The notes: generated by a model not told the origin, from the sequence alone. A stretch of 13,328 nt of DNA from Methanobacteriota archaeon (GCA_002712575.1 PATZ01000056.1:1-13328); one strand, 5' to 3'; counted from the stretch's first letter, positions 7,801 to 12,693 are shown. Program-made: numbers and translations.

Positions 7801-7936
7801 TCAAAGAAACGCGAACACGATTAATATTTATTTGATGATCCATTAGTAACATTTCTTTGATTGCATTCCCTCTAGAATCAGGTAGCTGGGTATTTTCTTT
7901 TATTGTCACTTCCACAAAATTTTCGAACGTGACCAT
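4895..7936 (-). CDS. purL: FGAM synthase synthetase subunit with fused tandem PurS modules
   Basis: ATP-dependent amination of FGAR to FGAM, using ammonia delivered by PurQ. I take the ATG at 7936 (1013 residues) because GGAGGAGGGA lies just before it; the frame is open to a GTG at 8014, but that would be at the likely transcript start. The N terminus has two PurS-like modules: FENFVEVTIKENTQLPDSRG onward, ending DPIIEFA (about 4-75), then LVIQVGFKPGVTDNAAHAAL onward, ending NPMIERASI (about 93-161). The linker helix (TDEELIKISEKGLLALNLRE) precedes the synthetase halves. Those carry TWSEHCCHKIF (253-263), KAETHNSPSALDPYGGAMTG (324-343), GAGGLSSS, LPCISGKDSMKND and HDCSDAGLAAAVAE. The glutaminase domain of the single-chain enzyme is absent and supplied by purQ. 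This is a PurSL arrangement, intermediate between the three-subunit and single-chain enzymes. Confidence 0.95.
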   Translation of the reverse strand: MVTFENFVEVTIKENTQLPDSRGNAIKEMLLMDHQININRVRVSLKYDIKGNLSKLQLNKSVYELFADPIIEFATANSSLLDSREIFPQSPDLVIQVGFKPGVTDNAAHAALDGFNTLFPTLNEIDISCSKTYMFWGISSDVDPNDLAKKLYNPMIERASISNKDMCLNRQWPKLDFPERPTLVQQPSQTVNLEVTDEELIKISEKGLLALNLREMKTIQENYRDPQVRVARKALGLPENAPTDAELECLAQTWSEHCCHKIFAAKIHHLDHETGEDAYIDSLFKTHIMKPTLDIQSKVDWLLSIFHDNSGVIAWNDSWSLCIKAETHNSPSALDPYGGAMTGIVGVNRDILGTGLGARPIANTDVFCFGPPDYSGHLPEGLFHPSRVFRGVHAGVRAGGNESGIPTINGAIVFDERYLGKPLVYCGTIGIMPRRLSDGRESHTKTPQPGNIIYMVGGRVGSDGIHGATFSSLELTEDSPSSAVQIGDPITQKKMIDMILEARDLGLIQVITDNGAGGLSSSVGELAELTGGADLDLAAVPLKQPGLSKWEILVSESQERMTIGVNPEDCEEFEKLANLHEVEATPVGKFTDSGAFVVRYGDETVAHLPISFLHDGCPQLQLESEWQAPHHNPILFPETDAIEMGQVLSRLMARPNVASKEWWVRSYDHEVIAQSVIKPFCGINYDAPGDAAVIAPIQGKTQGAVISNGIVPRYSDIDSYAMAAASIDEALRNAVCVGVDLDLIAGLDNFCWPDPVESTKTPDGRYKLAQLVRANRALDEVCRAYNLPCISGKDSMKNDATLDGEKISVPPTLLFSLIGNHLDVRKAVSSDFKEVGDMIYLVGETHQELGASELAFMFRDESNGRSGIGGQVPQIDTSRNLSLYRSLTKAMSNELISSAHDCSDAGLAAAVAECCFGCNSGADLDISDLFNSDVKLDNWGALFGESLGRILVSIKPENSKIFEKSMEGHECNYLGKVKSDDNIRITRSKKTILSASMSELRDSWKGTLNGGRN
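4904..4909 (-). promoter_or_regulatory. Strong Shine-Dalgarno of purQ inside the purL 3' end
   Basis: The minus strand reads GGAGGT here, eight bases before the purQ ATG and within the last codons of purL. It fixes the purQ start and suggests independent ribosome entry in addition to coupling through the TAATG overlap. Confidence 0.75.
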
Positions 7937-7940
7937 CTTC

Positions 7941-7950
7941 TCCCTCCTCC
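7941..7950 (-). promoter_or_regulatory. Strong Shine-Dalgarno deciding the purL start
   Basis: The minus strand reads GGAGGAGGGA, with the GGAGG core ending nine bases and GAGGG five bases before the ATG at 7936. It is the strongest ribosome-binding site of the window and argues against the GTG 78 bases upstream. Confidence 0.75.
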
Positions 7951-7982
7951 GATAATGCAGTTGCTGTAACAGGCCGTCCTTG

Positions 7983-8009
7983 AATAAAGCGGAGAGTAAC
8001 CCCTTTATT
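7983..8009 (-). promoter_or_regulatory. Hairpin at the 5' end of the predicted purL leader
   Basis: On the minus strand AATAAAG (8009-8003) can pair perfectly with CTTTATT (7989-7983). Two more G-C pairs form inside after a one-base bulge, leaving an eight-base loop. If transcription starts near 8011, as the TATA box suggests, the hairpin caps a leader of about 75 bases. The UCUCC partly in this loop can alternatively pair with GGAGA of the purL Shine-Dalgarno (7939-7943). Whether the leader is regulatory is unproven. Confidence 0.3.
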
Positions 8010-8033
8010 TCCACTGGAACAATGTAATAAATA

Positions 8034-8043
8034 AAATATAAAA
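8034..8043 (-). promoter_or_regulatory. TATA box of the purL operon
   Basis: The minus strand reads TTTATATTTT within an A/T tract at 8032-8046. At the usual archaeal spacing transcription would start near 8011, leaving an untranslated leader of roughly 75 bases before the ATG at 7936. The start is inferred. Confidence 0.45.
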
Positions 8044-8110
8044 ATTATTTATTATCATCATATCTCAATCATTTTAAACCACCTGTATCATAGATTAAAT
8101 GAATATTAAA

Positions 8111-8150
8111 ATCTTATACAATTTATTATGTTTATAATCATCTTATACAA
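8111..8150 (+). repeat. Duplicated 11-base TATA-like element upstream of the ferredoxin operon
   Basis: ATCTTATACAA occurs at 8111-8121 and again at 8140-8150, 29 bases apart. Each copy contains TTATA. The second, at about -27, would place a transcript start near 8172, just before the G-rich ribosome-binding tract. The spacing is close to three helical turns. The stretch 8015-8219 as a whole is A/T-rich, holds no gene longer than a short leader frame, and is the divergent control region between the purine and lipid operons. Confidence 0.45.
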
Positions 8151-8176
8151 ACAATTTCATTTTCTAGTAGAAACAA

Positions 8177-8212
8177 GGGGGAGGGGGAAACTTGAGAGAT
8201 AGAACCTCCTCC
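8177..8212 (+). promoter_or_regulatory. Possible Shine-Dalgarno-hiding hairpin before the ferredoxin gene
   Basis: GGGGGAGG (8177-8184), part of a strong purine ribosome-binding tract, can pair with CCTCCTCC (8205-8212) over eight bases with one G-U pair. The 20-base loop contains a TTG codon. Such a stem would hide the ribosome-binding site, which is the layout of a translational switch. The complementarity is seen directly; the regulatory role is inference. Confidence 0.35.
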
Positions 8213-8233
8213 GGGAAGCGTGGCCAGGCTTGA
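8192..8233 (+). other. Possible 13-codon leader frame overlapping the ferredoxin start
   Basis: A TTG at 8192 sits five bases or so after the GGGGGAGGGGG tract and opens a short frame ending in TGA at 8231-8233, coding MRDRTSSGKRGQA. It overlaps the first codons of the ferredoxin gene in another frame. The best ribosome-binding site of the region is therefore placed for this frame rather than for the ferredoxin GTG at 8220. It may be a coupling or leader peptide, or simply chance. Confidence 0.2.
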
Positions 8234-8426
8234 ACATCACAATTTTGTTGTCGATGAAGATCGGTGCTTTGGCTGCGCGGCATGTGTAGCACTTTGTCCA
8301 GTTAATGCCCTAACTCTAATCGATATATTGGTTTATGTTGAAGAACCTAGCTGCACACACTGTAATCTTTGTATACCGGCATGTCCAGTTCATGCACTTT
8401 CAATAAAAAATATCGAGGCGGTTTAA
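8220..8426 (+). CDS. 2[4Fe-4S] ferredoxin
   Basis: A 68-residue low-potential electron carrier of the cytosol. It has two complete cluster motifs: Cys16, 19, 22 and 26 (CFGCAACVALCP) and Cys45, 48, 51 and 55 (CTHCNLCIPACP), each ending in the usual Pro. This is the minimal size for an eight-iron ferredoxin fold. The start is a GTG with only a weak GGGAAG before it; a stop codon in frame at 8193-8195 prevents a much longer N terminus. The next gene follows after one base and GGGP synthase comes third. Known context: in Methanosarcina a ferredoxin encoded beside geranylgeranyl reductase supplies its electrons. By analogy this one may serve archaeal lipid redox chemistry, but that is inference from position. 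Confidence 0.88.
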   Translation: MARLEHHNFVVDEDRCFGCAACVALCPVNALTLIDILVYVEEPSCTHCNLCIPACPVHALSIKNIEAV

Positions 8427-8427
8427 A

Positions 8428-9084
8428 TTGAAAATAGCGTTTTTAGATACTAACCTATCTCTTTTATGCATGGCTCATGAAATTTTAGACAATATTGATT
8501 GTGAAATTCACTTTTTTACTGAATCTGCAGAAATAGGAATGTACGGTGAAAAACCAGGTTTAATCGATAATTTGCCTGTAATGAAAAGAGACTGGATGGG
8601 TTCTACTTTTTCTCAAGAACCAAATATTGATTCGTCTGCAATTAGATATTCATGGTTTTGTAAGGCCGTATCTATATCCTTAGCAAATAAAAGTTGCTTT
8701 TTTCACCTAAGAACTAAAATAAGTAGAGTAAAATTAACTAATGTAGAATTCGTTGGTGCTGGTTTTTTAGGGTCCGGAAACTTAAATTTTGATCGTGTTA
8801 TAACTCCCACTATTCCTATATCAAACAAGACATGGTTTGGTGGGACGACAGTAGATACAAATTGTATTATTCCTAATGCATTCTATGGAAAGCGCTCAGA
8901 TTCAATCATAGAGGTCTGGTCTGAAAACGAACTGCCTTCTGACATAAATTGGTTACAATTAATGGAATGGAAAGGGGCTAATCCTAAAAATTCAATACAT
9001 GCTGAAATTGAAATGGGGATACAGCAAGCTCAAGAATTCTTACAAACAATCGTTTTATTAGAAAATAATTTAGGTGGTGATTAA
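8428..9084 (+). CDS. Compact flavoprotein-like protein lacking the glycine motif
   Basis: A 218-residue protein I cannot assign. Its layout looks like a shrunken FAD-dependent oxidoreductase. There is a strand-helix-strand start (MKIAFLDTNLSLLCMAHEIL then EIHFFTESAEIGMYGEKPGL), with the ribose-type acidic end at Glu32. A segment SWFCKAVSISLANKSCFFHL resembles the helix and strand before the hinge, FDRVITPT (121-128) sits where an ATG motif would be, and a final helix MGIQQAQEFLQT resembles the FAD-capping helix. The GxGxxG expected at 7-12 is replaced by DTNLSL, so normal FAD binding is doubtful. Most of the substrate domain of geranylgeranyl reductase-like enzymes (about 400 residues) is missing. 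TTG start with GAGGCGG upstream, one base after the ferredoxin stop. The GGGP synthase ATG follows its stop directly. The role is inferred to be lipid-linked. Confidence 0.75.
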   Translation: MKIAFLDTNLSLLCMAHEILDNIDCEIHFFTESAEIGMYGEKPGLIDNLPVMKRDWMGSTFSQEPNIDSSAIRYSWFCKAVSISLANKSCFFHLRTKISRVKLTNVEFVGAGFLGSGNLNFDRVITPTIPISNKTWFGGTTVDTNCIIPNAFYGKRSDSIIEVWSENELPSDINWLQLMEWKGANPKNSIHAEIEMGIQQAQEFLQTIVLLENNLGGD

Positions 9085-9891
9085 ATGTCCGAAAAATTAA
9101 AAATATTAGCATATTTAACTGAAAAGTATACGTACGCAAGACATGCTATTCTTATCGATCCAGCCGACCAAACACCGGATGTTGCAGCGAAACGATGTCT
9201 CGCAGCGGTTAATGCTGGAAGTAGCATGATTCTAATAGGCGGTTCTTCCGATACGAATAATAACAATGTAGACAACACTGTAATAGCTATTAAAGAAATT
9301 CTAGAGCTAGTAACCTGGGCTAAAACACAAGACTCTATGAGATCAGATGATATATCAATCCCTATTGTTCTATTCCCGCAAGGCGCGGCATCCCTTTCTT
9401 CATCCGCAGATGCAGTTACGTTTATGATGCTCATGAATAGCACGAGTTCACGTTATTTGATAGAAGAACAGGTTGCTGGGGCTCCACACATTGAAAGAAG
9501 CAATATCGAACCATTACCTATGGGATATTTGGTTTGCTCCCCAGGAGGAAAGGTTGGAGAAGTAGGAAAAGCAAAACTTATTCAAAAAGATGAAACAGAA
9601 AGAATACAAGCATATGCTTTAACTGCAGAATATTATGGTTTTAAATTATTATATTTAGAAGCAGGCAGTGGAGCAAGCGAACCTGTCAATTCAGATCTGA
9701 TTAAATCTGCAAGAGAAGCCTGTGAATTAACGATCATTGTAGGTGGCGGAATACGTGATGGCCAAACGGCGAAAAAGGCAGTAGCCGCTGGGGCCGATTG
9801 GATAATAACAGGAAATCTTGCAGAAGAATATGATGATTCTGATGAGCTTCAAAAAGTATTAACAAAGTTCATTGAAGAGATGAATAGCTGA
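9085..9891 (+). CDS. Geranylgeranylglyceryl phosphate synthase
   Basis: Joins geranylgeranyl diphosphate to sn-glycerol-1-phosphate, the first committed step of archaeal ether-lipid synthesis. The 268-residue protein is a TIM barrel of the PcrB/GGGPS family. Diagnostic segments in order: AILIDPAD (21-28, Mg2+ site), MILIGGSSD (48-56), VLFPQG (95-100), YLEAGSGA (190-197), IIVGGGIRDG (217-226, phosphate binding) and WIITGNLAEE (239-248). The long central part with LPMGYLVCSPGGKVGEVGKA fits the larger group II enzymes rather than bacterial heptaprenylglyceryl phosphate synthase. The ATG abuts the upstream stop codon and AGGTGGTGA lies just before it, so it is cotranslated with the flavoprotein-like gene. 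It is the strongest archaeal marker of the window. Confidence 0.96.
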   Translation: MSEKLKILAYLTEKYTYARHAILIDPADQTPDVAAKRCLAAVNAGSSMILIGGSSDTNNNNVDNTVIAIKEILELVTWAKTQDSMRSDDISIPIVLFPQGAASLSSSADAVTFMMLMNSTSSRYLIEEQVAGAPHIERSNIEPLPMGYLVCSPGGKVGEVGKAKLIQKDETERIQAYALTAEYYGFKLLYLEAGSGASEPVNSDLIKSAREACELTIIVGGGIRDGQTAKKAVAAGADWIITGNLAEEYDDSDELQKVLTKFIEEMNS

Positions 9892-9904
9892 TTTTAATTT
9901 ACGA

Positions 9905-9911
9905 TTTATAG
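9905..9911 (+). promoter_or_regulatory. Candidate TATA box of the zinc-ribbon gene
   Basis: TTTATAG lies in the 53-base gap after GGGP synthase. It would place a transcript start near 9935, about ten bases before the ATG at 9945. There is no ribosome-binding site in the C-rich stretch before that ATG, so a leaderless or nearly leaderless messenger is likely. Confidence 0.35.
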
Positions 9912-9944
9912 TAGGGTTCAATATACACACCCCCCTCTACCTAC

Positions 9945-10373
9945 ATGACACCGCCCAGTTGCCCATGTTGCAATACAGACATGACGACGGGCAATCAAAA
10001 TGAAATATTATTTCTATGCAATACCTGCTATGGAACAATGGCTAGTAATGCTTGGATAATTAATAATTTAAAACCCGGAATAATAAAACGATTGGAAATG
10101 CCTATTGAAGAACCAACTAAAACAACATTCTCTTGTCCAATTTGCTCAGGAAACATGCGAACATATCATACCGCTGTCCCAGTGAACACAGCATTAGATA
10201 GCAAAATACAGATAGATCGTTGTGAGCGCTGTAAAGCTATTTGGTTTGATAATAAAGAATTAAACCAAGTATTACCAGACAACATTAATTCTTTTGATAT
10301 CCCCTTTTCAGAAAATAAAGGTATAATTAGTACAATCCTCTCAAATAAATTTTGGTCTAAACTATTAAAATAA
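9945..10373 (+). CDS. Double zinc-ribbon protein (zf-TFIIB-like)
   Basis: A 142-residue protein with four CxxC knuckles making two zinc ribbons: Cys6/Cys9 with Cys25/Cys28, and Cys64/Cys67 with Cys93/Cys96. The second ribbon ends CERCKAIWFDNKELNQVL, the characteristic C-x-x-C-x-x-hydrophobic-W-hydrophobic-D-x-x-E-L signature of the zf-TFIIB domain family found in many small bacterial and archaeal proteins. The first ribbon repeats the pattern in weaker form. The C terminus (GIISTILSNKFWSKLLK) is amphipathic. Function is unknown; nucleic-acid or protein binding is possible, but no catalytic motif is seen. The ATG lacks a ribosome-binding site, in keeping with a leaderless transcript. Its stop codon touches the stop codon of the convergent gene with no base between. 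Confidence 0.8.
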   Translation: MTPPSCPCCNTDMTTGNQNEILFLCNTCYGTMASNAWIINNLKPGIIKRLEMPIEEPTKTTFSCPICSGNMRTYHTAVPVNTALDSKIQIDRCERCKAIWFDNKELNQVLPDNINSFDIPFSENKGIISTILSNKFWSKLLK

Positions 10374-11168
10374 TTATTTTAAAAACACGGAAAGACAGGT
10401 AAGCGAACCATCCGCTTGCATAATCGGGGACATATCAACAGAGGTAATGGAAAAGCCATGTTCCATTAGTTTACGACGCGTCACCGGAAAATCATCAGCA
10501 ATAATCACCCTATCATTTGAATATCCTAGTACATTCGCAGCATAACTTTCTGAATTGGGTATTTTTATTATTTCTTCAACAAACTCGAACTCTTCAAGAT
10601 TAAGATGGCCTTCTGCCATAATCATTGTACCTGGCCTGGGTGTAGAACATACAGTTGTTAAGTGAAGAGTACTTTCTGGAATCTTGATATATTTTACATC
10701 ATACCCTGATTTTTTAATTTCGTCGTTGAGAAAATTAGCCCCTTCTTCATTTGTACGCGTAGAAAGCCCAATCAAAAAACAATCGTCGTAGAAAACTACA
10801 TCTCCTCCATCTAATTTACATTTTTCGGGCATTCTAATAATATCATATTCTTTTGATAAATATTCTAGCACCGCGACCTCTTCTCCTATTCGAGAAGGAT
10901 GCCCCATATTCGAAATGATAACTTTTTCATCGATCATAACTGCAGTATCTTCCACAAAACAACTATCTGGATATTTTGATAATGGAGGAAGAATAGTTAC
11001 ATCTGTGCCATGAGCTTCTAATGCGGCAACATAGGCATTGTGCGAACCTTCGGCCATACTAAAATCCGGAGTTTGTTCACCAAAGTAAGTAGAGAGTGCA
11101 TTAGAATAACTAGGAGAAATAGATCTTGTTATCGCGCTATTTTTCTTACGGTCATACACTCCGGGCAC
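10374..11168 (-). CDS. Dimethylargininase-family hydrolase
   Basis: Member of the guanidino-modifying (DDAH/arginine deiminase) fold, predicted to hydrolyse a substituted arginine to citrulline plus an amine. The 264-residue length fits DDAH. Visible motifs: YPDSCFVEDTAVMID (66-80, substrate-binding region), KLDGGDVVF (118-126), the catalytic His169 in TLHLTTVCS, and the nucleophile Cys258 in ADGSLTCLSVF near the C terminus. The true substrate may be methylarginine, arginine or another guanidine compound; sequence does not decide. The start is a GTG at 11168 with only a weak purine tract (GGTAAG) before it, and no ATG is nearby. An inverted repeat lies 25-51 bases upstream. The coiled-coil gene is 72 bases further up on the same strand. 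The downstream end abuts the zinc-ribbon gene. Confidence 0.9.
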   Translation of the reverse strand: MPGVYDRKKNSAITRSISPSYSNALSTYFGEQTPDFSMAEGSHNAYVAALEAHGTDVTILPPLSKYPDSCFVEDTAVMIDEKVIISNMGHPSRIGEEVAVLEYLSKEYDIIRMPEKCKLDGGDVVFYDDCFLIGLSTRTNEEGANFLNDEIKKSGYDVKYIKIPESTLHLTTVCSTPRPGTMIMAEGHLNLEEFEFVEEIIKIPNSESYAANVLGYSNDRVIIADDFPVTRRKLMEHGFSITSVDMSPIMQADGSLTCLSVFLK

Positions 11169-11192
11169 AACTTACCGGATACACATTCTTTG

Positions 11193-11219
11193 ATAATACT
11201 TCGGAAAACGAAATATTAT
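11193..11219 (-). promoter_or_regulatory. Inverted repeat upstream of the dimethylargininase-family gene
   Basis: Arms 11193-11203 and 11209-11219 are complementary over 11 positions with one mismatch. In minus-strand RNA that position becomes a U-G pair, giving an unbroken stem with a UUUUC loop. The repeat overlaps an A/T-rich TATA-like stretch (AATAATATTT on the minus strand) and is centred 38 bases before the GTG. It could be an operator for a dimeric regulator or an RNA element. Which one is unknown. Confidence 0.4.
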
Positions 11220-11240
11220 TACCACAAAATGTAAATATTT

Positions 11241-11693
11241 TTATTTTTCTTTAACCGAATCTACCAATCTTTCTATATGACGTTCCATATCCATAATTAA
11301 AATCATTAATTCTTCCTCATTTTTTAGTAAATTAGCCTTCTCTAATTCCAATGTTTTTATTTTTTCCATATTTACTTCAAAAGATTCTCTACTAATTTTC
11401 TCATTGCGAAGCTGATTTTCCAATCTTGTAATTTTTGTATTAGCAACTCTTAATTTTTCTTCATAATCAACTATATTTGCCCTGTCCTGTTCGATTGAAA
11501 ACCTTCTTGATCTCTCTGCTTGGCTCCTTTTATTTTTTATTAACTCTAATTCTAAATTATTTACTTCGTCCCATAGGGCAATTACTTCTTCAATTAAACG
11601 ATCCTGTGAAATTTCCTTCAGACGATTTGATAGATCAACTCTTTCTGAAGAAAAATAAACACCTTCTTCCTGATCGTTACTGTATGCTTCCAT
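11241..11693 (-). CDS. Coiled-coil protein, unknown function
   Basis: A 150-residue, highly charged protein that is almost entirely alpha-helical. From about residue 16 to 147 it shows heptad-like spacing of Leu/Ile/Val among Glu, Lys and Arg, with segments such as LIEEVIALWDEVNNLELELI and KTLELEKANLLKNEEELMIL. It contains no cysteine, no predicted membrane span and no signal peptide, so it is probably a cytosolic rod that dimerises. The ATG is preceded by GAAGGT, a fair ribosome-binding site. It stands 72 bases upstream of the dimethylargininase-family gene on the same strand and diverges from the ribosomal protein gene. Coiled coils converge easily in sequence, so resemblance to any named protein would mean little. 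No function is proposed. Confidence 0.72.
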   Translation of the reverse strand: MEAYSNDQEEGVYFSSERVDLSNRLKEISQDRLIEEVIALWDEVNNLELELIKNKRSQAERSRRFSIEQDRANIVDYEEKLRVANTKITRLENQLRNEKISRESFEVNMEKIKTLELEKANLLKNEEELMILIMDMERHIERLVDSVKEK

Positions 11694-11806
11694 CGACCTT
11701 CAAGAACCATACTTCACAATAACCATTTGAACCTTGAGGATATCTTTTAGTAAAAACCTCATTATTCTGTGTTAATTGATTTTTCCAAATTATCATAACA
11801 CGGCGA

Positions 11807-11815
11807 TTTTATATC
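11807..11815 (+). promoter_or_regulatory. TATA box of the ribosomal protein LX operon
   Basis: TTTTATATC is centred about 27 bases before the ATG at 11838, the normal distance from an archaeal TATA box to the transcript start. The messenger is therefore probably leaderless. The rest of the 144-base gap 11694-11837 holds no gene and must also contain the promoter of the divergent coiled-coil gene. Confidence 0.5.
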
Positions 11816-11837
11816 AAAACCATTCTTCCGATAAGGT

Positions 11838-12062
11838 ATGAAAGCGTACAGAGCCAAGGGAACATTTCGTAATGGTAAGCACGATCAACCCTACACTTTA
11901 GATATTGTAGCAAGTGATGATGAGGATGCCAAACATCGTATATATTCCAACTTTGGAAGTAGGCACAATACCCCTCGCAGATTCATTCTAATTGAATCAT
12001 TGGAAATTATAGACCCTTCAGAATCTACAGCCCCTGCGGTGATAGCGCATTTCAGAGATTAA
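11838..12062 (+). CDS. rpl18a: Large-subunit ribosomal protein L18Ae / LX (eL20 family)
   Basis: A 74-residue component of the archaeal large ribosomal subunit, the short form of eukaryotic eL20. Family features: the opening strand MKAYRAKGTFRNGKH, the alternation of a central strand (YTLDIVASDDEDAKHRIYS) with the hallmark NFGSRHNTPRR (compare F-G-S-R-H in archaeal LX), and a closing strand ILIESLEII. The length agrees with archaeal LX. It lies at the head of a likely operon with a two-span membrane protein and a CysQ-type phosphatase. This differs from the prefoldin/ftsY neighbours often seen with LX in other archaea. The predicted TATA spacing suggests a leaderless messenger, although AAGG also stands close before the ATG. 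It is good evidence that the window is archaeal. Confidence 0.88.
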   Translation: MKAYRAKGTFRNGKHDQPYTLDIVASDDEDAKHRIYSNFGSRHNTPRRFILIESLEIIDPSESTAPAVIAHFRD

Positions 12063-12105
12063 AAGCCTCTTTTTAGTCCAGAAGACACAAATCGTGAAAG
12101 CATAG

Positions 12106-12675
12106 ATGGGTCTAGGAACAGACATGAAGAAATCATTCATGCGTCAATATTGGCGTATTCAACAGAGTCAAACGTTGATTTCAATGGTTTTTTGGATAAC
12201 CACTTTAACATTACTAATGTGGCCTTATGTTAGTTGGCGATTTCAGAATAGAGCAGATTTTTTAGGGATTTCAACAACATACTGGGGTCTTCTTTCAATT
12301 GCCATTACTGTATTATTGGGAGTATTGATTCTAGGATGGACATATGATGTCGTTTTGGGTCTGTGGCGTGAACACTTAACAGTAGTACAAGAAAGAAACC
12401 CCTTTACAACTTACAAAATCAACGCTCCTTTTGGGATGTTATTGGCCCAAACAAATAGTATATTAAAAAAAATGTCTGTAGACGACCCAGAAATAATACG
12501 CCACTGTGAATTTATCGATAGATGGCTCGAATGGAACGCCAATCAAGAAATATGGGCGAGAACTATGTCATCGTGGAAAGAGATAATAGGCGATGAAGAC
12601 CCATATCTTTTTCATTTATCTCCAGAAGGGAGAAAGAAATTAGAAGAAGCGGCCAAAGAAATTCAAGATTTTTAA
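12106..12675 (+). CDS. Two-span membrane protein with cytoplasmic helical domain
   Basis: A 189-residue protein of unrecognised family. Two hydrophobic spans are predicted at about 24-43 (LISMVFWITTLTLLMWPYVS) and 59-84 (around YWGLLSIAITVLLGVLILGW), joined by a short polar loop (RFQNRADFLGIST). The remaining hundred or so residues form a soluble, charged, helix-rich domain with WLEWNANQEIWARTM and a C-terminal SPEGRKKLEEAAKEI. The start is either the ATG at 12106 or the ATG at 12124. The latter has a better ribosome-binding site (AGGA six bases upstream) and would shorten the protein by six residues. It begins 43 bases after the ribosomal protein gene, past a short T-tract at 12070-12074, and ends 18 bases before the phosphatase gene. 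Co-transcription is likely; no function can be given. Confidence 0.75.
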   Translation: MGLGTDMKKSFMRQYWRIQQSQTLISMVFWITTLTLLMWPYVSWRFQNRADFLGISTTYWGLLSIAITVLLGVLILGWTYDVVLGLWREHLTVVQERNPFTTYKINAPFGMLLAQTNSILKKMSVDDPEIIRHCEFIDRWLEWNANQEIWARTMSSWKEIIGDEDPYLFHLSPEGRKKLEEAAKEIQDF

Positions 12676-12693
12676 TCTCAGGTAGGTCTTATT

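Noticed and set aside
7937..8014. GTG start of purL 26 codons upstream
   Set aside because: The extra residues do not resemble PurS, the codon sits at the predicted transcript start, and a very strong ribosome-binding site points to 7936. A leaderless GTG start is not fully excluded.
8015..8219. tRNA, small RNA or riboswitch in the largest intergenic region
   Set aside because: No cloverleaf, T-loop motif or known riboswitch core is visible; the region is simple A/T-rich promoter sequence apart from the hairpin and repeats reported.
9081..9443. Minus-strand open frame inside GGGP synthase
   Set aside because: It is the complement of a highly conserved coding region and has no independent support.
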